From Flagellimonas lutaonensis (GTDB taxonomy: Bacteria; Bacteroidota; Bacteroidia; Flavobacteriales; Flavobacteriaceae): DNA of 64,000 bases. The position numbers were made by a program, and so were the translations under genes. The notes under the pieces were generated by a model. The model had not been told where the DNA came from. It made no database searches and was given only the letters and a program-made list of their open reading frames with translations. Location: the NCBI RefSeq assembly GCF_000963865.1, contig NZ_CP011071.1, forward strand, positions 1,120,501 to 1,184,500, in the 5' to 3' direction. This document shows, in pieces, positions 59,802 through 64,000 of this stretch (its first letter is position 1; every line of letters starts with the position of its first letter).

Positions 59802-61967
59802 TCAAAAATTCACGGTCGCACCCAACAAAAAGTTAATGCCCGCTTGCGGATAATAACCGGCACCCTCAAATGTGACTACGCTTCCTGAAGAGTCATCATC
59901 AAAGGTGAAGAAATAGCCGTTTGAAACGATATCTTGGTCAAAAAGGTTGTTCACCAACCCAGACAGTACAATGCTCTTAACGAACGAATTGGTCTCAATG
60001 GTGTACTGCAGGTTCAAATCGGTTTGCGAATAGGCCTCCAAAATCGAGGCTTCTGAATCAATGTTTCCCATGTACTGTTCCCCCACATATTTCGAGAGGA
60101 GCGAAATCTGAAAATACTCGTTCGGTGCGTAGGTGAGCATATTGCCCGCAACCACGCTCGGTGAATAGGCGATATTGGTATTGCCCAGGTTTCGTAACTG
60201 TCCATCTCGTTGAAAGATAAAATCCACATTTTTATTATCGCTCAATGCGATGTTTGGCCGCAGTCGCCATTTATTGCCCAACGCAATATTGGCATCCACT
60301 TCAAGGCCCAGACGATAACTATCGCCCACATTGGCACGTAGTGGCGCACCCACATCGTTCAGTTCGCCTGTTAGCACCAGTTGGTCTTTGTAGCGCATGT
60401 AATACACATTGGTGTTTACCTGTACGGAGGGCGAAACATAGCGCCAGCCCAATTCAAAATCGTTCAGTTTCTCTGGCCGTGGGTTACCGTTCTCATAATC
60501 GTTTCTGTTAGGCTCTCGATTGGCCCTGGCATACGAAAAGTAGAAATTATGGTTACGATTCAAATTATAGGTAATTCCCGCTTTGGGATTGAAAAAGTCA
60601 AAGGTATCATCGACCAAGCCCGTATCTTCACCATTGGCCTCATAGCCTACGGTTCTATACTGCAGGTCACCAAAAAGGCTCCATTTTTGGTTCAATTTAT
60701 AGATGGCCTTTGCGTATAGGTTAAAATCCGTTTTGGTGGAATTATCATCATAATATCGATCACGATACTCACTATCACTTGCAAAACGAGCCCATATGAC
60801 CTCTCCAAAATGGTCGCCTTTATAAATATTGTAGCCCCCACCCAAAATGAGATCCAGGTCTTCATTTTCATAATTGGCAGAGAAAACAGTACCATAAAAA
60901 TCGTTGTCAAGCCATCTTCTGCGAATCAAGTCGGTAGTATTTACCTCTTCATCGTTGACATTAAGGGGCTCAAAACCATAGGTTGCAAAATCATCATCTT
61001 CGCGAAACTGTTCAAAAAAGCCCCGGCCACGGGTATAGTGCAGGGCTATATTGGTGCTCCAATTGCTGCCTAGTTGCTCGTTCCAGTGCAGTTGAAAATG
61101 GTCTTGTTTATAGTTGTCCACTTCGTTTTCATAGAACCGTACATTACCGTTCTCATCTGTATAAATGCCGGCGGCATTAAAGGTTCTGTTTGTTCGCAAA
61201 GTCTCGGCATCAATACCGTACCAAGCTTGGTAGGTTATCTCGTGTCCGCCAAAAAGAAGTGCCTTGACAAGGGTATTGTCATCGACATAGGTTCCTTGAA
61301 GAAAATAGGAATCGAGCTCTGCTGAAGCTCTGTCTATATAACCGTCAGAAGTTATGCGTGATAACCTTCCGGCCAGTTCTATTTTATCATTGAGCAGCCC
61401 TGTACTAAACTTGACATTGTTGCGCAGGGTATTAAAGCTACCATATGAAGAAGAAATGCGGGCGTAAGCATCTTCAGAAAATCCATCGGTCAACAAGTTA
61501 AGACTGGCGCCAAAGGCTCCGGCCCCATTGGTAGAGGTGCCCACCCCCCGCTGCAGTTGTAAACTTTCGGTCGAAGAGGCAAAATCGGGCATATTCACCC
61601 AAAAAGTGCCTTGTGATTCGGCGTCGTTATAGGGAATACCATTGATGGTGACATTCACACGTGTGGCATCACTGCCACGCACCCTGATACCCGTATACCC
61701 CACGCCAGCCCCTGCATCTGAAGTGGTTACCACAGCAGGCAGGTAATTCATCAAAATCGGAATATCTTGCCCAAGGTTTCTTGGGGCAATCTCTTCCTTG
61801 TCCAGATCGGAAAAGGTGACCGGTGATTCTTTGGTTACCCGAACGGCCTGCACGAGTACCTCATCGAGTACGACTTTTTTTCCTTCTAAAGTGTCTTGTT
61901 GTTTTTCTTGTGCACTGAGACCCAGTGCCAGCCCTGAAAGGGCAAAAGTTGCGAATACAGTCTTCAT
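59802..61967 (-). CDS. TonB-dependent receptor, probable thiamin(-phosphate) uptake
   Basis: A 721-residue receptor: signal peptide (LSGLALGLSAQE), plug domain (about 35-165; VLVQAVRVTKESPVTFSDLDKEEI, IRVRGSDATRVNVTINGIPYNDAESQG) and a barrel with terminal strand INFLLGATVNF. There is no carboxypeptidase-D-like domain. It resembles iron-type receptors in sequence, but a TPP riboswitch in its leader indicates control by thiamin pyrophosphate, matching the predicted thiamin receptors of Bacteroidota. No thiamin biosynthesis gene lies in the window. Confidence 0.9.
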   Translation of the reverse strand: MKTVFATFALSGLALGLSAQEKQQDTLEGKKVVLDEVLVQAVRVTKESPVTFSDLDKEEIAPRNLGQDIPILMNYLPAVVTTSDAGAGVGYTGIRVRGSDATRVNVTINGIPYNDAESQGTFWVNMPDFASSTESLQLQRGVGTSTNGAGAFGASLNLLTDGFSEDAYARISSSYGSFNTLRNNVKFSTGLLNDKIELAGRLSRITSDGYIDRASAELDSYFLQGTYVDDNTLVKALLFGGHEITYQAWYGIDAETLRTNRTFNAAGIYTDENGNVRFYENEVDNYKQDHFQLHWNEQLGSNWSTNIALHYTRGRGFFEQFREDDDFATYGFEPLNVNDEEVNTTDLIRRRWLDNDFYGTVFSANYENEDLDLILGGGYNIYKGDHFGEVIWARFASDSEYRDRYYDDNSTKTDFNLYAKAIYKLNQKWSLFGDLQYRTVGYEANGEDTGLVDDTFDFFNPKAGITYNLNRNHNFYFSYARANREPNRNDYENGNPRPEKLNDFELGWRYVSPSVQVNTNVYYMRYKDQLVLTGELNDVGAPLRANVGDSYRLGLEVDANIALGNKWRLRPNIALSDNKNVDFIFQRDGQLRNLGNTNIAYSPSVVAGNMLTYAPNEYFQISLLSKYVGEQYMGNIDSEASILEAYSQTDLNLQYTIETNSFVKSIVLSGLVNNLFDQDIVSNGYFFTFDDDSSGSVVTFEGAGYYPQAGINFLLGATVNF

Positions 61968-61968
61968 C

Positions 61969-61984
61969 CGTAAAAATTTTTACG
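61969..61984. promoter_or_regulatory. Perfect palindrome abutting the receptor start codon
   Basis: CGTAAAAATTTTTACG is a 16-bp perfect palindrome ending one base before the ATG at 61967. In the mRNA it could fold over the translation start, giving the riboswitch a target for switching translation. Confidence 0.55.
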
Positions 61985-62079
61985 AATAAAAGGGGCCATT
62001 ATTCTGGTTTGACTTTGATTGTTGTTGGTCATGCCAATTATCTGGCAACAAACACAACGATTAGGAAATACCAAATGGC

Positions 62080-62150
62080 GATTTATCGCCTCCCTTGGCG
62101 GCATTACCCGCCCAGGTTCATTGGGTATAATCTCAGCCCTACAAATTGCA
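62080..62150 (-). promoter_or_regulatory. TPP (thi-box) riboswitch
   Basis: On the minus strand the thi-box core is clear: GGGCTGAGATTATACCC, then ATGAACCTG, a GGCGG-GTAAT-GCCGCC hairpin, and AAGGGA. These are the conserved CUGAGA, ACCC, UGAACCUG, GGAUAAUGCC-type and AGGGA blocks of the thiamin pyrophosphate aptamer; the optional P3 helix is missing, as in many Bacteroidota copies. A GGCGAT-AA-ATCGCC hairpin follows directly. Confidence 0.93.
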
Positions 62151-62169
62151 AATGATATAGTATGAATTC

Positions 62170-62177
62170 CAAATTTA
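62170..62177 (-). promoter_or_regulatory. Candidate -7 box for the riboswitch transcript
   Basis: Minus-strand TAAATTTG, exact TAnnTTTG match, about 20 nt upstream of the aptamer, so transcription would start just before it. Confidence 0.5.
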
Positions 62178-62264
62178 GATTCTGGAACTCTTCATGCTAC
62201 ATTCACAATTCGTAGAAGCACCCCTTTGAGATGGTACAAATGTACCACTGAAACTTTTATTTTC

Positions 62265-62291
62265 ATAAAAAAAGGCCGCCGAAGCAGCCTT
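62265..62291 (-). terminator. Terminator after small membrane protein gene
   Basis: Minus-strand AAGGCTGC-TTCG-GCGGCCTT stem-loop followed by seven T. Confidence 0.85.
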
Positions 62292-62409
62292 ATCTGACCA
62301 AGCCAATACTGACCTTTAATATAGGGGAAGTTGTCAACAACAATATAAAAAGTGCAAATTGCCTTTGGCCATCGGACAATGCATGGTTAGTGTTTGCATA
62401 GCATTATCC

Positions 62410-62544
62410 TTATACTTCAATCTTTTCGGTTTCCTTTTTGTTCCATCTCCTTCTTTCGTTTTTCAGGTACGGTCCCATCAAATAGATGGCCATGGCGAAC
62501 GACAGAACACTTATAATCAACAGTATGATATATATCGCTTGCAT
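62410..62544 (-). CDS. 44-residue membrane protein
   Basis: A short frame with ATG at 62544 and TAA at 62410 encodes a membrane helix (AIYIILLIISVLSFAMAIY) followed by a strongly basic tail (KNERRRWNKK). It lies between two terminators on the same strand, which supports a real gene. It superficially recalls tiny respiratory-complex subunits such as CcoS, but the sequence does not match well and no function is claimed. Confidence 0.5.
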   Translation of the reverse strand: MQAIYIILLIISVLSFAMAIYLMGPYLKNERRRWNKKETEKIEV

Positions 62545-62574
62545 CTTTTTGTATTAATTGTGGTTGAACTGCCT

Positions 62575-62608
62575 AAAAAAGGGCCGTATACGTATTGACA
62601 CGGCCCTT
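62575..62608 (-). terminator. Terminator after 59-residue gene
   Basis: Minus-strand AAGGGCCGT and ACGGCCCTT arms with a 12-nt loop and a run of six T. Confidence 0.85.
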
Positions 62609-62647
62609 CCAACCAAATCAACCAACCAAAATCCGTGCGCCGTAAGG

Positions 62648-62827
62648 CTACAACGGATAGTTTTCTTCTATTTTTTCTTCAGCAGGATTCTCCGTTGCTG
62701 TGTTCCCTATTTTCTCCTCGACCTTGCGATTGTCTTCTTTCTCGCTATTGCCCTTTACATTTTTGGCCATCAACAGCGCCGCCATCAATATGGCGATCAG
62801 TATGCCTGATTTCAAAAGGTCTTTCAT
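62648..62827 (-). CDS. 59-residue single-helix protein with charged tail
   Basis: ATG at 62827 and TAG at 62648 encode a short membrane helix (LKSGILIAILMAALLMA) followed by a highly charged tail (KGNSEKEDNRKVEEKIG, then Glu-rich). It is followed by its own terminator (62575-62608) and preceded by the terminator of the DUF4301 gene, so it is likely an independent unit. Function unknown. Confidence 0.5.
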   Translation of the reverse strand: MKDLLKSGILIAILMAALLMAKNVKGNSEKEDNRKVEEKIGNTATENPAEEKIEENYPL

Positions 62828-62880
62828 CTTGTTTGGTTCTTCACTTTGTATGACACCCTTTTTTGAAAAAGGTCACATAC

Positions 62881-62906
62881 AAAAAAACCCCTTAAAAAAA
62901 AGGGGG
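62881..62906 (-). terminator. Terminator of the DUF4301 gene
   Basis: Minus-strand CCCCTT and AAGGGG arms followed by seven T, 24 bp past the stop codon at 62930. Confidence 0.8.
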
Positions 62907-62929
62907 TGGATAAGGTAACTTGTGTTTAC

Positions 62930-64000
62930 TTAAACCTGATGTGAGGGTTTCAAGAGATCATTCACTGTTTTCACAGGATTAAAGGTCACCAAGGGCACCT
63001 CGACGAAAATGGTGTTCCAGTAGGCCATGGCCCCGTTCCATAGACCCGGAAGCTCAAGGGCCTTTAAGGGCTTGCCCTCTTTTGTCTTCTCTGTTATAAA
63101 ACCTTGCTTTGCATCTACATAATTTAGGAGGTTGTACTTTTCTCCCTTATGGTTCTTTACCCCACATACCAGGTCAACGGGGTTGAAATGGGTAGAATTC
63201 TTTAAAATGGACACTTGGTGCCCGTTTCCCATATCGACCTGTGCCGATTCGATGATCTGCAGCGAAATATTGCCATTTTTGTCCTTGATCCAAAAGGGTC
63301 CGCCACCGGGTTCGCCCTCGTTTTTGACCATGCCGCACACACGAATGGGCCTGTTCAACTTGTCTTTGAGAATAGCTCTCTGGTCGTCGATGCTCAACCC
63401 CCTGTAGTTTTCTTGAAAACGAACGTTCAACCGTTTTTCAAGAAAATCTTTGGCCTCGGCCATGACATCAATCGATACGGTTTCGTCATCCAATTTTTCA
63501 GCGAACGAAAAAGCCTCGGACTGTACTTGTAGCAATACCCCTGCAAGCATTTTTTTGCTGTTCGCGACCGCTTCCAAGTTTCTATCGACCACCACATTGT
63601 CGATGTTTTTGATAAAGATGATATCGGCCTGTTGATCGTTCAGGTTTTCAATAAGTGCCCCGTGGCCGCCGGGCCGAAACAGCAACGTGCCATCATTGCT
63701 TCTAAAGGGTTCATCGTTCAGGTCAACCGCTATGGTGTCGGTCGAAGACTTTTGGTTTGAATAACCGACCTTGAAAGTTGCCTGTGTCGATTTTGAAACT
63801 CTTTCAGCAACTCTCTTTTCTTCGGCCCTGAACATTTCATTATGCTGCTCAGATATGGTGAAGTGCAGATTTGCAACACCATCGGTCTTGGCATACAGTG
63901 CCGCCTCTTTCAAGTGTTCTTCGAGAGGGGTGGCGGTATCTTTGCCATATTTATGAAAGGGCAACAATCCCTTTGGATAAACCCCATAGTCGAGACCATC
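62930..64000 (-). CDS. DUF4301 family protein, 5' end beyond window
   Basis: The frame is open to the right edge, so the first 150 or so residues of this roughly 500-residue family are missing. About 357 codons are present. The edge sequence (DGLDYGVYPKGLLPFHKYGKDTATPLEEHL) and FRPGGHGALIENLNDQQADIIFIKNIDNV are hallmark DUF4301 blocks; the GGHGALIENLN segment resembles nucleotidyl/UTP-sugar transferase folds, but no activity is known. A TTG at 63967 is internal, not a start. Confidence 0.9.
   Translation of the reverse strand, partial: DGLDYGVYPKGLLPFHKYGKDTATPLEEHLKEAALYAKTDGVANLHFTISEQHNEMFRAEEKRVAERVSKSTQATFKVGYSNQKSSTDTIAVDLNDEPFRSNDGTLLFRPGGHGALIENLNDQQADIIFIKNIDNVVVDRNLEAVANSKKMLAGVLLQVQSEAFSFAEKLDDETVSIDVMAEAKDFLEKRLNVRFQENYRGLSIDDQRAILKDKLNRPIRVCGMVKNEGEPGGGPFWIKDKNGNISLQIIESAQVDMGNGHQVSILKNSTHFNPVDLVCGVKNHKGEKYNLLNYVDAKQGFITEKTKEGKPLKALELPGLWNGAMAYWNTIFVEVPLVTFNPVKTVNDLLKPSHQV

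Larger units (their letters stand above)
61968..62409. other. Long leader and promoter region of the thiamin-type receptor
   Basis: No gene was found in these 442 bases. They hold, in the direction of the receptor (right to left), a terminator for the small gene at 62410, a palindrome GGTACA-AA-TGTACC (62233-62246), a -7 box, the TPP aptamer, a second hairpin TGCCA/TGGCA (62032-62047), and a palindrome touching the start codon. Confidence 0.8.

Noticed and set aside
1-64000. CRISPR arrays, prophage, insertion sequences, rRNA and tRNA genes
   Set aside because: No spaced direct-repeat array, transposase, integrase or stable-RNA sequence was recognised on either strand.

Overview
The window reads as chromosome of a marine-type member of the Flavobacteriaceae (Bacteroidota). 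Evidence: type IX secretion C-terminal domains, Bacteroidota-restricted families (DUF4271, DUF4296, DUF4301, DUF3098, DUF3127), SusC-style TonB receptors with a carboxypeptidase-D-like N-terminal domain, and a recurrent TAnnTTTG box (the Bacteroidota -7 element) about 15-27 nt before many start codons. The genus cannot be fixed from sequence alone. No tRNA, rRNA, CRISPR array, phage or insertion sequence was seen. Most of the window is housekeeping with a few accessory islands.

Layout. 1-9 kb: 5' part of a GAF-domain protein (runs off the left edge), a metallophosphoesterase, a secreted PLP enzyme, a membrane AraC regulator followed by an acyltransferase, a secreted protein and an S45 acylase lipoprotein. 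9-13.9 kb: Fe-S/redox operon (Mrp, NifU-like, ferredoxin reductase, ferredoxin), then trmB-lysE-atl. 13.9-20.3 kb: a PhoR/PhoB-like pair, divergent from a lipoprotein and a large TonB receptor whose promoter carries 11-bp-spaced repeats resembling a Pho box. 20.4-22.3 kb: two tiny proteins that are little more than a T9SS sorting domain, and a LuxE-like enzyme. 22.4-35.4 kb: tyrS, a reductase, pyrC/GT2 operon, GT39-DUF4271-hemD, pckA, saccharopine dehydrogenase, Lrp, a zinc protease. 35.5-42.9 kb: a broken SemiSWEET gene, leuS, ftsX-DUF3098-uppP-truB, a TonB-like protein, a thioredoxin-like protein. 42.9-49.9 kb: a TetR-controlled ABC/HlyD/TolC export operon whose ATPase has lost several catalytic motifs, with two small secreted proteins diverging from it. 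49.9-55.3 kb: a LysR-controlled SbtA bicarbonate transporter locus, tag, aat, a fatty-acid transporter and an OB-fold protein with an SSB-like tail. 55.4-64 kb: orphan histidine kinase, HIT, greA with a possible leader attenuator, a degenerate Rieske lipoprotein, a Gfo/Idh dehydrogenase, a TonB receptor under a TPP riboswitch (probable thiamin uptake), two small membrane proteins, and a DUF4301 gene cut by the right edge.

The strongest points for follow-up are the TPP riboswitch on the TonB receptor, the Pho-box-like repeats with an intercistronic terminator in the Pho locus, the terminator-like greA leader, the palindromic TetR operator over its own -7 box, the degenerate export ATPase, and the SemiSWEET pseudogene with traceable lesions. 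None of these is by itself proof of a new system; the cargo-less T9SS proteins and the 49.1-49.9 kb secreted pair are the least explained genes.
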